DNA of 64,000 bases from Tetmemena sp. SeJ-2015 (Eukaryota > Ciliophora > Spirotrichea > Sporadotrichida > Oxytrichidae), in the NCBI GenBank assembly GCA_027382625.1, contig JAJKFJ010020698.1, forward strand, positions 1 to 64,000. Reading direction: 5' to 3'. A program made the translations under genes and the position numbers. The notes below the pieces were generated by a model, which saw only the letters and a program-made list of their open reading frames with translations, had not been told where the DNA came from and did not search any database. Every line of letters begins with the position of its first letter. The stretch's first letter is position 1. Of the stretch, positions 34,501-47,045 are shown in pieces.

Positions 34501-36700
34501 CAAATAAAACTGTTCCCACTAACAGCTTAAATTATTAAAACGGAATACTATTTTATCTTTATTTATTTTACTTAATTTTGTCAATAGCTGCTGCTAAATC
34601 ACATCTGTTGTTTTTGAATTAGTAGCAGAGTTAAACAAATAGTCGCCTCCGCTTTCATCCAATTTGTAGTACCCAACCAAAATAATAATTACGAATTATA
34701 AATTTGGAGATCAGTATTCTTTGAGTGAAACCCATAGTTTTCTATCCATGAGCTGGATATGTAAGAGCTGTAATATTGTATTTCCTAAAATTAAAAATTA
34801 AGATATAATTACTTTACCTTGAGATAAACAAGTGATCCAGTGGGAATTCCAAGAGGGTTGTTTGTTGCATTTTTTATTAAGAAACGGCAGAACTTATTGC
34901 CTAAGTCTCCGAAGCTTAATTGATAATTTTCATTTGTTAGTTTGATCAGGTCCATTTAATTTAAAATAGTGTTGAAGTATACGATTGAAACTTCACTTGA
35001 ACTTATAAAGTCACAAGCTTAATATTTTTATATTTTATTTCATCTTTAAAAAAGCCTTAATTGTGACTTAAATCCACTTGTTCATAATCAAATTGTTCAC
35101 TGTGTTATCTAAAAACAAGTTTAATTTTATTTTCAATGATTATAGTCATTATAATTTTCTGATATGTTTGAAATATATATTTACTTTTTCCAACGATTTG
35201 AAGAGAGGCATGTAGATCTAAAAGTGATATGTAGTTAAACATAGAGTTTATCTACAGCATTACTCTCTTTTCAAATAAAAGAAAATCATTTTTAATTTCC
35301 ACTGCCACACTTAATTAGTCCATCAGCTGCATATTTGTCCAAAATGATAATGAGAAACAAGTTGATAGAGAATATGGCAATGTGAACTCCAAACCATCTA
35401 TCAACTAAAGAACTCTTTACTCCCCTAAATATAATTATAAGAACTAGGTGATTCTTACTTCTAACAATAACCTTTGCTTGAATACTTTGAGTCTCCACCA
35501 CATAGTTTGGTATTTCTTTCTGGATACTAAATTATATTGTAAACATCTGGGTCAAATGTAGTGAAGGTTCCACTAATTTATATATTAAATTGATTCTCTG
35601 ATTTGATCACCCATAGGTTCACTAAAAGGATAGAGCGCAGCTAGATTGTCATACTGCAAGCCAAAATTAGGAGCCATCATACTGTGAAGGGTTTATCTGC
35701 TCTAACCAATAGATCTGTACGATTTAAATATTTTAATGTTTCTTATATATCCACTGAAAGTATTTGCAGCAGATACTCCTCCAATATAGTGATTTCAGCC
35801 CAGATTTTGCATTATTTGGAATAAAAATAGCTTTTGTCTGTAATAGTTAGTGTTTTTAGTACTTACACTACATAAGAAAGTTTAACTCGGATTCGGCAAT
35901 AAGAGAAATAGAAAGCTCCCTATAATTGCAGAAGTAAAAATACTTTTTTAAAAGTGGGCTAAGCTATACTTGGCTAAGCGCTTACGGTAGTAACTTTTTT
36001 AATAGAAGACTATATGTTAGTCCTCCTTCATTGAGGCTTTACTAAAGTAAACTGAGAACTTTTTTAAAATCGGTGCTGAACGAATAATATAGAAAGAAAA
36101 ATACAATTATAATGTAAATTATTTTAATTTTATCTCTGAGACAACAGACTCAACTTCTTAATATGTCCCACTAATTAGAATAGGCTATAATTATCATTAT
36201 AAGTTTGGGATAGATTTCTTCAACACCTAATTAATTATATATATAAATTGAATATAAAATTTTATGCTTATCTTAGCTATCCGACAGGTGGCTACTCAAC
36301 TTGGAACTAAACTGATACATTTTAAGTTTTAAAAATAAATATTTTCTAGTATTTTACGTTTCAGTTAGTTACGATGAGCATGTTCCAAGCACAACCTCAG
36401 TGTATCTTCAATATATTCTAAATAACCAAGTTTATGGACATTAGTTAATTTAAATGTGTTATTTATGGGATAACTTAAACCTAAGCTACAGGAGCTGATC
36501 TATAGTTTACTAGCTCACTTTTTTACCTCGCTCTTTGGTAAACTCCTTAAGCAACAAATGCAGTTTATATGAAAGAATTAATACGATTTAATTTAATTAA
36601 ATTGCAATCAGTTAAATTAAAATATTAAGTATCTCAATTGATAATCCTGGAGAGGCTTAGTATATAGGAATGCAGCAATATCTTCTGGTTAATATAATTA
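31513..36700 (-). CDS. Cys-rich cell-surface protein with polytopic C-terminus (several exons/segments)
   Basis: Minus-strand coding occurs in pieces. Order from the N side: LamG-like NFGLQYDNLAALYPFSEPMG (about 35.7 kb); Cys-rich repeats at 34.3-33.1 kb (QCDPSCKSCTGPSSSNCTSC, then CDDGNTVSGDGCSNICKVEK, a DUF4215-type repeat); a C-terminal region with SLGEMFELINTLQILYYMPL near 32.55 kb and LWTAGILGFPLFHLLTKFYQ near 32.0 kb; and RRIISKVDSIYRYNFAIQAF near 31.9 kb. This matches large furin-like, multi-membrane-segment surface proteins common in ciliates. TGA 31515-31513 is the likely stop. Introns or IESs separate the pieces; limits are approximate and the 5' end is not defined. Ligand unknown. 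Confidence 0.65.
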
Positions 36701-37601
36701 ATATCTCTCTACCCTTTAGTAATAAAAATAATTACTAAATCTAGCACTAGAATGGAAAATGATCACGATTCTAGATTATAATCACAAAAATAATTAATTT
36801 AATGAATTTTTAACAAATCATTATGAAACTTGATGTTGTTTAACTTCACTAACTTCATTTAATGTGTGTATTTTCACAGATTAAAATTCTATATTATTAA
36901 AATCACCCTAACCAATGCCAATTACTTCCTATAAGAAACTTAGAATAAATATGTTTTTAATTAATATTAATTTAAACAATTTTTATAATCAATTAAAATA
37001 TAAAATTAAGACTTTGGAATTCTTAAAGGACTCTCTATATTAATATATTCGGATTTATAATTTAAATTGCTGATTAAAAAATTAAAAATAATTATTTTTA
37101 TTTTAATCATTAGAAATCAATTACATTCTTAACTTGGAAAAAAAGTAATAGTCCTATATTATAGCATTTTTATAGCAATAATTATTTTGATGCTTTATAT
37201 TTATCGGATCTTCAAATAATGTTTTATAAATAATAATATTTAAATCAGTGAAAGTATATTAAATCAAATTTATATTTATGTGATTCGATATTCTATATGA
37301 TTATATTTTTTATTCTTTCAGCCATTAAGTGGAACTGCTCTGCTTAGCGCAAGGAGCATTTCAACTTGGAGAAATTCTGAATTATTTTGAAATTAAAATC
37401 AATCTCCGTATCTTATCAAAAGGCTAGGGGTTATAAAAAAATATCAAAATAGAGACTAATATTGTTCCTCGAAAGGTTAATCTCGCAAGCAGCAATTTCA
37501 GGGGGCAATATCAATTTATCAATTCTAATTTTATTAATAATTTTAAGAAAACATTTTAAATTATTTAAATCTTATATTTTAAGTATTATTAAAAATTTAG
37601 A

Positions 37602-37641
37602 AATATAAATGATAATCCTCAAGAGGATTATCATTTATATT
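37602..37641. repeat. Perfect 19-bp palindrome with 2-nt loop
   Basis: AATATAAATGATAATCCTC at 37602-37620, AA, then its exact reverse complement at 37623-37641. It lies between the minus Cys-rich gene and the plus surface-protein segments. Could be a stem-loop terminator or a recent fold-back insertion. Confidence 0.85.
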
Positions 37642-38101
37642 AATTAATTTTACTAATGAAAATTGATTTTCTCTTACGTGCATAACCGTATTGATGTGGC
37701 ACTTTGAGTGGTGACGTCATTTTAGTTTGTTGAGAGTTGATCAAAATCTCTAATAAGAAAATTGAACGCTTCTCCTGATATCTTCGCAGATCTAGGATGA
37801 TTGGTGATATTTAATAATCCCGTAGCATCCTAAAGGTCTCTCATTGAGAAGGCTGATTAAAAGGATAAAAAATAGATTGCTCACCTATTAATTTAGTGGT
37901 TCCTCTAATAATCATAAGAGTTCTTTTTTACAATCATAACTCATGCTTATCTTAAAAGTAGTAAGAGCATATTTTCTATCTAATGAAAATATCTTTTGAT
38001 AGCATGTCATAGATTTTGACTTTATAATTTTATAATTATAATTTTTAATAGCAATTCTATTACTATCAAATTAAACCGTAGAAATTATAGAATTTAAAAT
38101 C

Positions 38102-38392
38102 TATGATCTGCAGATGTTTAAAAGGTATAATTTGGATGATTCATATCCAGCATGTCTTTTAACTTATATTTATACTTATTGGAAATTTGAGTACGACTGG
38201 AGCAATCCAACTATTTTAAGAGACTCAGCTATAAACACCATAGGAACTCCTGCAATTGTAAATGCAAATTCTATCTGGAACGATATGCCTCTAGTGTTGT
38301 GCGAAAGGAATTTCGTATATGATTCAGCCTCAGATAATTGCTCTTCAACATTAAATTATTAAATTAGAAAGTTAGTGAAAATGTGATTAACT
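38102..38392 (+). CDS. Surface-protein segment (LamG/Cys-rich family)
   Basis: Open plus-strand frame (YDLQMFKRYNLDDSYPAC ... LVLCERNFVYDSASDNCSS) ending in TGA near 38384. The cysteine spacing and CERNFVYDSASDNC resemble the junction between LamG modules and Cys-rich repeats of the family on the other strand. Probably one exon or macronuclear segment of the plus-strand cluster. Confidence 0.5.
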
Positions 38393-38499
38393 AGTCCTAT
38401 TCGAGGAACCACAAGGCACTATAATAACTTACTTTCTACTTTAGTAATATAAATACTCAAGCAAACTCAGGCATGAAAGGAATGCAGGCTGCTATCATT

Positions 38500-38895
38500 G
38501 GAAACTGAAAACCCAGCAACAGACTCTCCAGACAGATTCAGCGAGAAAACCCAGAATAGGTTGCTGGCTGACTGTTCATCGGTTAAGAAGAAGTCCACTA
38601 ACGTCACCACCCTCTATACAGAGAGGACGGCGGAATTAAAAGGATAGCTTCCTGACTCATGCATCTTCCTTGTCGGAGCGTTGGCATGTGAACTGACGCA
38701 TTTCTAGCACTTTCGAACTGCTATATAGACACAGTCAAGAGTTTGGCTACTTAAGAAGAAGGATCCCCATGCACCCTCTATGACTTAATTGCTGTGCTTA
38801 GCTCTTGACGTCATGTTTGAACTCTAAACTCATACTAAGAATAAAAATCATATATAACTCGCTTATAAGCAGATCAATGAATGAATCATCAACTT
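38500..38895 (+). CDS. Orphan coding segment, unknown protein
   Basis: A frame free of TGA for about 130 codons (NPATDSPDRFSEKTQNRLL ... DSCIFLVGALACELTHF ... LKKKDPHAPSMTQLLCLALD). Base composition is clearly more balanced than its surroundings, as for coding DNA. It has no start and ends at a TGA near 38893. Not LamG-like. It may be a single macronuclear-destined segment of another gene; no family recognised. Confidence 0.5.
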
Positions 38896-39270
38896 TAAAA
38901 AGATCTTACTATACTAAATTTTTCCCAGCAACTGGAGCTAGAGAAGTTGAAATTACTTCCACAGGAAAGGTTAAAATATAAAATCAAAATTTATTTTAGG
39001 ATGTGATAATCGATCTCTGGATAAAAATGAGCGATAATACAGGATATTATCTTACTGGAAACCATTATGAATGCTAAAAATATTAAAATTTTAAGGGGGA
39101 ATATGAATAAAGTAATGTTTTTTTTAAAAAAAAAATTAAACGTTTCCTTTTTGGGGTTTTTTAATATTCCTTTTTTAGGTTTAAATTTAAAATCAAACAA
39201 ATACTAATCCCACCCACAAATCACAATTACTATAGTAACCTTAAAATTGACGTAAGAAAGATAATCACAT

Positions 39271-39560
39271 ATCCCTCCCGATCAACAGAGACTCATCTTC
39301 GCTGGAAAGCTCAAAGAGATACAAAAGTTTGCTTTGATTTGCGTACTTTTGAACAACACCCAGAGCAAGATCTTCAATAAGGACAAGCAGAACCCTCTCT
39401 GACTACAACATCCAAAAGGAGTCTACCCTCACCCTTAAAACACAACTACTCAAAGTCCAGACACTAAAACTGAAAACAAGACTGATGGAGTTATCAATGG
39501 CAATTACAGATGTTCTTTAGCTGACTCCCTCATTAAAATTAAATTCATAATGTTTTTAAA
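39271..39560 (+). pseudogene. Ubiquitin-like sequence, copy 2
   Basis: IPPDQQRLIFAGK is identical to ubiquitin residues 36-48. It is followed by about 75 nt not from ubiquitin (reading KEIQKFALICVLLNN), and after a frame change by SRTLSDYNIQKESTLTLK (ubiquitin 54-71). The N-terminal third is shortened and the Gly-Gly end is missing. The insertion matches that of copy 1 at 20.9 kb, so both descend from an already modified ancestor. Confidence 0.7.
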
Positions 39561-40548
39561 CTATCTCTAATTTAATATATATCACTTTTTTCAAGAACTC
39601 TATCTTCAATTGGTTTTGCTTACCCTCATCATGTATTCATATTCATCCTATAATTAATTTCAAGTTAAATACTGCGTTAAAACTCTCTTTGAGAAGAAAA
39701 TAATTATGTGGATTTATATTCCTCTTCTCATTTTTTGGATTGATTTATCCCATTATGGTGGGCCACAAATTTTTCATTATTAAATATTAACAGGCTTACA
39801 TGAATGTTTAGAAATAGACTAGTTTTTTTTATCCTATCATTTAAAATATCTTGGTTGTGTATGGTAAGATAATTATATAATCTGCCATCTCCAAATTAAA
39901 TTAATAAGAGGCTCAACCTGCACTTGAGAAGATTTTAAATACTTTCACACTACTTGACAAAATATATTTAAATCTCATTTTTGTATTAAAAAAAAACGTA
40001 AGTATGATGTCTTGATCTAAGCACAATCCTAATGTTACACTTTTGAAGTCAAGATGAGATTGTGTTAACATGTATCATGCCTCATTGTCAGATTAGTTGT
40101 TAAGCCAAATTGAATAGTTATTTATGATGTCACAATGGTTTGATTTTCATTAAAAAATAGGTCTTGATAATTTCAAGTCAAAATAGAAGTAAATGAAAAG
40201 AAAATGACTATTATGTTTCCAGCTTTTTTTTTATATTTCTAGTTTCCGTTGACCTTTCTACAGCTGCCGGCCTAATGTAGCATGTGTAGGCAGTCACAGT
40301 TGAAAACCGAGTTTAAATCTAGGTGGAATTTATTTGAAAACCGAAGTTAATTAAAAAAATTAAACCGTCTAATTATTGTGTTACGCACAATTAAAAAAAA
40401 AATTAACTTTCACCGATTGTTACTTTGGTCAATTTTTAAATTTTAAAAATCACACTTAGTTGTCAAAAGTCAATTACTAAACAGCCGATCCTCTATCAGA
40501 TTTACTCTGGGTTTACCGAAAGTCTTCACAGTCTCTCGGTGTTTCCCC

Positions 40549-40655
40549 CTTGGTCTAGGTGGCAGGGTAGGGGACGTCAAGTAGAGGGGTCCGGGGTGTG
40601 CCCCGGTCAGTGCGGAGTACCCCCCCCGGGGGGCGGGTTCGAAACCCCCCCGTGA
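40549..40655 (+). other. tRNA-like SINE head, left copy
   Basis: Box A-like TTGGTCTAGGTGGCAGGGTA (40550-40569) resembles the tRNA-Glu D-arm pattern. Box B-like GGTTCGAAACC lies at 40636-40646. Spacing of about 70-85 nt exceeds that of a true tRNA and no cloverleaf forms, so it is a derived promoter, not a tRNA gene. Confidence 0.55.
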
Positions 40656-40757
40656 CCGGAGGCGGTGTGTGCTGGGAGGGGGGGGGGGGTGTTTACAGAG
40701 AGGACTTGGTAAGGATGAGTAAGCAACAGTAACAGTGAGATACAGTATGGTGAGGTC

Positions 40758-40872
40758 ACTGGTGGGGTTCAAACCCGACCCCCTGGGGGGTACTCCGCAC
40801 TGATCAAGGGGCACACCCCGGATTCCTACTACTTGACTGCTCGCCCTATCCTAGCCACCTAGACCAATGAGG
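40758..40872 (-). other. tRNA-like SINE head, right copy
   Basis: Minus-strand TTGGTCTAGGTGGCTAGGAT (box A, complement of 40848-40867) and GGTTTGAACCC (box B, complement of 40765-40775). The box A is closer to tRNA-Glu than that of the left copy. Confidence 0.6.
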
Positions 40873-42251
40873 AAACACCTGAGAGACTGTGAGAGACTTA
40901 TCGGTATGCCAGAGTAAGCATCTGATAGAGGATCGGCTGTTTAGTACACTTGCACATTAGTACAACTAGAGTGTGATTTTTAAAACTGGCTACGCATTAA
41001 TTGTACCAATGTACCAATGTTCGAATCGGTGAAAGTTAATTTTTGATTTAATTAGTGCGTAACACAATAATTAGACGGTTTAATTTTTAAATTTAATTTT
41101 GGTTTTCAAAAAAATTCCACCTAGATTTAAATGTTTTTCCTGTATTAATGAAAAAGGGGGGCTTTAAAATCAACGGAAATGAAATATAAAAAAAAATGGA
41201 AATAATTTATTTTTCAAAAATTTTTTTTTTAAAAAAAATTAACAAAAAATTTTTTAATAAAATTTTAAAAATTTTAAATAATATAATAAAAAAAATATAT
41301 AATTAATATTAAAATTTAAAAAAAAAAAAAATTTTGAAAAAATTAAAAAAAATTTAAAAGAAGATTTTTAAACGAAATTGTAATGATTTCCTTTTTTTCT
41401 TTTTTTAGCTTTTTTAATTTGAATGTGGGTCTATTCTAGTGTCATTATGTTAGGAGACGCAAACGAAGAGATTTTGGTATTCGAACCTTGAAATTAACCA
41501 AATTGAAAAACTTATGATCGAGGTAACTCGTTTCACAGATCTACTACAAAGACGTTGCAATTATTAAAGTTGCTTAGAATTTAATGATTAATCAAATGGT
41601 AATAAAAACAACCCATATCTTACACTTTAACTGCAACGGATTTTAAATTTATTGATTTATTTAATTCTCCTTTTTATCAAATTCTTATCTATAATTATTG
41701 TTCTGAGAATTACAATACTAGTTTAAAATTAGAATTATTTATATTATGCCCATATGATGACTGCGAATTTAGTTTTTAAAATGGAAATCTGCAATGGAGA
41801 TATAAATATTTAAATTGAGATAGCTAGACACCTAGAGCTAGACAGTGATTGTTGCAGGAGTGAATGCATCTTAGTGGAATCATTTTCTTTACTATGATAA
41901 TATAATTTACAATTAAAAAGCATTTTTATTCCATAGATATTTATTATCTAAACATTATTAAATCGCATCATAGGTCTATTAATGTCTAAGAATCATTCCT
42001 AGCATAAGCATATAAGAAAATATTAAAAAGTTAAGCTAATTATGTACTTAAGAAATCTAAAATACTACTCAAGAAAGAGTTAAATTGTCAGAGCTTTGTA
42101 ATTTAGAGATAAGTGTTTCAACAACAACAAAAATGAATCATTAAATAAATATGTTTTTGGTTTATCATGTATCAGAAAGATACTAATATTTACGATCAAC
42201 TAACTTTTTCTACTGTTGAATTTTAACAATTTAAAAATAAAAAAGTTAATG

Positions 42252-42476
42252 TCTATGTTTAAGCAGCTCAGATCGGGCTCAGATTCAATATTTTATGTTT
42301 ACAATCGTGGATCCATTATGACTTTTGCATTGCCCTAAAGCTACAATGTGAGACACATGTATTTTGCTGATGAAATTCGGTTCAAGGGATACTTAAAAGA
42401 GATTAAAGTTTATTCAAATTTCGACTCAGACTCAGTTGATAAAGTCATGTATATTCTATTTACTTAAAATTAGATT
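42252..42476 (+). CDS. LamG-like coding segment
   Basis: Plus-strand frame SMFKQLRSGSDSIFYVYNRG ... RHMYFADEIRFKGYLKEIKV. The end of a LamG/concanavalin-like module (IRFKGYLKEIKVY) matches the family found at 48-61 kb. Confidence 0.5.
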
Positions 42477-43139
42477 AATATGGCGTTGAAAAATTATAAA
42501 TCCAGTTTTCCTAATCCTACAAACTTCCCATACTTGGTGGGATATATTAAAATGAAATGTTTGGACGTGTCTTCCTAATCATATAATATAATAAATCCTT
42601 AGTTTATAGATTATTTCATAATCAATTAAATGAGTTAATTATATTAAAAATGTATTCATATCCATATTTTCTCTTACCAGACTTAACATAGAGTTTAAAT
42701 TATTTATGTGTAAATATAAAAGCTAATTAATTGAAAACTAAAATTTTTCAGAGATAATTTGTATTTATTTGTAATTTCTATTACTCAATAGCTGCGAATT
42801 TTTATATCTAATTGAAAAAATTTTTAATGCTAAATATCAGTTATTACATACCTATTCAATCTTTTCTTTGTCTTTCTTTCTTTATCTATATAAAAATCCT
42901 GATTTTTATTCAAAATTTTATATATTTTTGTCCTAACTTCTTATGATTACTTATAGTCATCTCTTAATTTATTAATTTCAAAAATTTCAGATATTTAAGG
43001 ATAGAGCTTAACTTGTGGCTTGTTAGACATAAAATATTTCCAAGTCCTTAAATTAAATTACATCTTTCATAATTTTCAATCCTTATCCAACACTAAAATC
43101 CTAATAATAATTATAGTAGAAAATTTATTTAAAATAGGT

Positions 43140-44165
43140 AATTGGTTAAAATAATAAATGGAGAATTGAAACTTCGTGCTGGTTTAAATTTCAGATTCAC
43201 CCTCTGAAAGGCAGCTTGTTCGATAGCTTGTCAAAAATTAATATGAGTTTCTTCTTCAATCATAGCCTCAGTTGCAAAAAGATATGATGCGCTCAAGGTC
43301 CCACTTTCCATATAAGCTTTCTTACTATAGGAGCATATGATTAGATTATAGTAGGTTTTATTTTTATAAATACACATTTCTCATAGATATTTATACTCAC
43401 CAGGTATTTGCAGTATGATGACACGCTTTCCATCTCTGTTTTACTTTTATATTCTCGATTTTATTACGAGTTTGTGAACTCATTCTTATTATATCTCTGG
43501 TGGAGTCCTTCTGAATGGATTTTCACTAATAGTTAAGCTTAAGTCAAAGTGTAATTACCTATTGAGACATCCATACATACTCTTTGAGCTTATTTTAACC
43601 TCTAAGAGAGCTGTTTTGTAGTTTAAAAGCACTTTCTATTTGTCTTTGTGAAATCTTCTCAATTCATCCCCATCATTGTCCTAGCAGAAATATATCAAAG
43701 TTAGAAAATAGGAATAAATAGCGATAAACTATTCACTAAAAGCTCAAAAGCTTATTTAATAAAAAATGTTACTTGTATTTTGTACTTACCATTATTTAAG
43801 AATACTTTATAGTGAGATAAGTGGTAGCGCTCTTCGGAATACTTTTCTTTCATTTTCCAAAAACATTTTTGATTCTTAAATTTAATTAACCAAATTTATT
43901 TAGTTGACTTCTAGCTCATTATTTACTTTAAATAAATCATCACAACCTTTAATTAACAATTCATATTCTTCCTATAATATTGTGTTGCCTATAAATTTTG
44001 ACTGAGAGCTCCCACATAAATGTTGCAGTAGATAAAAATTTCTAAGAATTTCATACTGAATCGAATGGTCTAATGATTATTTAAATTGGCCAATGATTTA
44101 TTCCATTTTAATTTAATATAAAATTTAATTATCTTTTTATTAAATTCTCAGCAATAATGAGTTCA
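43140..44165 (+). repeat. Repeat family R1, copy 1 (with longer middle)
   Basis: Begins GGTTAAAATAATAAATGGAGA and ends GATTTATTCCATTTTAATTT ... CTTTTTATTAAATTCTCAG. Same ends as the copies at 45.9, 49.4, 49.9 (inverted), 53.1 and 57.6 kb. Confidence 0.65.
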
Positions 44166-45944
44166 GATACTTTAAACGAGTAGTATTAGTGTGGACATAA
44201 GAGATTATGAATTGTGGTCTACTTTATTATTAATTATGGGTAGGATAGAAATAGATTATCAATGAAATACATTTTCAAATACAAATTTTAGAGTAGAAGA
44301 AGCTAGCTGCCAAGAATTTGCTAAAGAAAGATCTTAATTTCCTGTATCTTACCTGAGAAGTGAACACAAGGGACAGGCTACGCATTATTTTGAACACATT
44401 TAGTTGCTCCATTTGCCCTGGACAGTTCCATTTCCCCCCAAAAAATTCTATTTCCCATTTTAATCTAAGTTAAAAATCACTTTGAATGTTATCTTACTTA
44501 AAGACTTAATTATGTCTATTATTAATCCATGGTTTTAGAAGTTATTGCTTTGAGGGTGTGAGTCTTATCTCTAGGTAGCGCAGTTAAAACCCCATTTCCA
44601 TTTAATTACATCTAAATATAATGAGCTAATTAAATATCTTCTAAAGAGATCATTTAAGCCACTTTTTATTTGAAGACTAATTTCATTGATCATCTATTTC
44701 TATCTTACCCATAATAAATAATTTAACTTGGAATTAGCTACAGAAGACGATGACTGGTGCTTTAATGGAGAGTACTTTGATGGAATCAGATGTAGAAGTA
44801 AGATACAGAGTGTGCTTAATATTAGCTTAGATGACCATCTTTCTGTATACCCTACTCTAAGTACAAAACTGTAGGGGGCTTTCATCGTCATCCACTTTTT
44901 CATGAAAACATTAAAAAATTTATTCTAAAATCAGTCAAAAATAACAATTTATTAGTTTAAATTCAAAGTTGGAGGGTCTATCCATTCTTTATTTAAGTTA
45001 TTTATAAATATCCTTGAAAGAAAATTAATATCGAGAAAAAATTTAGTTGCTTAGAAGTAATAGAATCATTATATAAATACAAAATATGGCAAATGTATAT
45101 AAGATATACATTTCAGAAGCTCATAGATCTTTTAATTAAAATATCAGAGTCTTAGAATCTTCTTTAAACTAAAAGACTCAATAAAATATCAGCCACTTTA
45201 AAAATAAAGATATAAATTTAACTACTTTTATTTTAATCATTTTATATTGATTAAATTAAGAAACGCTTTATCTATATCTTTTCAAAATATATGTTAGAAA
45301 TTATAACGATTTTATTTAAATAAATAAGGCATTAAGAAATTAATATCAAGAGTTTCTCTTGTAAATCAATATCTTTTATCTTCGCCTTATTTATTCAATA
45401 ATTTCTGCTAGTATTCAATAAAATATCCTTAAAGATAAAATATATAGACTTATTTTCTAAAAAATTCTTCTATTTTTTTAAATATAGAATATGGTTTGGA
45501 TAGGCCTCTGAATTTGAATTTGGACTAAAAAAAATGTTATTTTAGACTATTTTAGGCTAGAATGTGATTATTAATATTTTTATGAAAAAAGTGAATGACA
45601 AGGAAAGGGCCCCAAAAAACATATATTTATTAATTTTTGTGTAAATTAAGTTCAGCATCTTAAAGTCAGACTTTAGAACTTGGAAGTATTAATTTATTTA
45701 TATTCCGTACGCTGATAGTGAGTTCTCTCTTATGTTTTGGGTAAGAAATATCTACAAATTATTTTGCTATAGTATTCGCAATAAGCAGATGGAACAGCCA
45801 CTATATAAACAAACATAGTTTACTTTTTAAGTTGGAGGGTTGTAATTTATCAAAGCAACTTTAGTAAGAAATGAAGCATTTACTCTCGCCTCCAACTACT
45901 ATTCAAAATATAGAAACGAATTTTAATTAAAATCTGTGTTTGGG

Positions 45945-46248
45945 GTTAAAATAATAAATGGAGAGTTGCAATTTAGTGTTAGTTGAAATGACAGTTTTGA
46001 GGGATATTTTTTGGCCAAACCCGGAATTCTTCTTTCCATCCCTCATCGTTATCTTCATTAAAACTTGTGTCGATAGCGGTACTGACCACTCCCACACCTA
46101 TGTTTCAAGGATAAAAAATTCTTATAATTTCATGATTAATCGAATGCTCATATAATTATTTAAATCAGAGACGCTTCAACTGCCACTGATTTATTCCATT
46201 TTAATTTAATATCTAATTTAATTCTCTTTTTATTAAATTATCAGCTAT
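45945..46248 (+). repeat. Repeat family R1, copy 2
   Basis: About 300 bp from GGTTAAAATAATAAATGGAGA through GTTGAAATGACAG to TTTTTATTAAATTATCAGC. The most typical copy. Confidence 0.75.
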
Positions 46249-46884
46249 ATTATTATATTTCTAAATAAGATTAATAATGATCATGCATCTTAGAAAAAGA
46301 TTTATTAGTAAATATATATGCTTATTAATAACTTTGAATATCTGGATAATTAATTAATTATTTTGCAATAGTTTTCAATCTGTGGGTCTGCTATTTTATA
46401 TAATTGATTTACTACCTACACTGTTAACTACCCTTCTAAGATGGGTTAAGGCTGGTACCATCTCACTTTATCATCAACAAATAACTTATATAATAGAAAG
46501 TTAACTAAAATGCGACACTTAGTAGCTTGAGAGTAGTTACTAAATGCTACTCCTTGCTTGCTTTATACAAGGAATAGTCAGATGACTAAAGATTGAGAAG
46601 TATACCCATTCATTCCAGTTGTAATTTAAGTAAAGCAACCTTTTGTTATTCCATACAAATTAAGATTGACATTCATAATAGGTAAGTCTTGGTAGATCAC
46701 CAAAAAAAAGGAAAGTAGATTCCTTCTCAGTGACTTAAGAAGATAAAGCTGCCTTAATATATACATGGGAGGACTGAAAATTGATTTCTCTGATTAATTT
46801 AATTAATAGTCTCAGTTTCAGTGAGGGGGAGGAGGAGGAGGAGAATTGGTATAGCCCTTAAGCAATCAAAGACGCTTATCTGGT

Positions 46885-47045
46885 AAGTGATGGCTACCCT
46901 ATTAAATTTAAAAACATAATGCATTAAACTATCAAGAATTTAATATCTATCACTTCTCTCTGCAACTCTATCTACATTAGCTTCTGACTAACCATAATCA
47001 ACTTTTTATATTCACCCGAAATATCTATTTATTTAAAAAATTTGA
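46885..47045 (+). repeat. Repeat family R2, copy
   Basis: Shares CATAATG ... TAAACTATC ... TATCACTTCTCTCTGCAACTC with 39530-39680, 47510-47680 and, inverted, about 20690-20745. In two of the four places it directly follows a ubiquitin-like sequence. Confidence 0.55.

Larger units (their letters stand above)
40240..41190. mobile_element. GC-rich foldback element built from inverted tRNA-like units
   Basis: About 460-bp arms (40240-40700 and 40735-41190) are near-perfect inverted copies: TTAAACCGTCTAATTATTGTG near 40365 recurs inverted near 41070, and CAGCCGATCCTCTATCAGA near 40480 inverted near 40935. Each arm carries a tRNA-like box A (TTGGTCTAGGTGG) and box B (GGTTCGAAACC or GGTTTGAACCC) in the outer-to-inner direction. 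The central 300 bp is very GC-rich in an AT-rich genome. It looks like a head-to-head pair of tRNA-derived SINEs or a foldback transposon using them. Confidence 0.75.

Noticed and set aside
40550..40646. A functional tRNA gene
   Set aside because: Boxes A and B are present but too far apart, and no acceptor stem or anticodon arm can be formed.
40470..40814. 114-codon minus-strand frame rich in Pro and Arg
   Set aside because: Falls in the GC-rich foldback. It is produced by homopolymer C/G runs and the tRNA-like units, not a gene.
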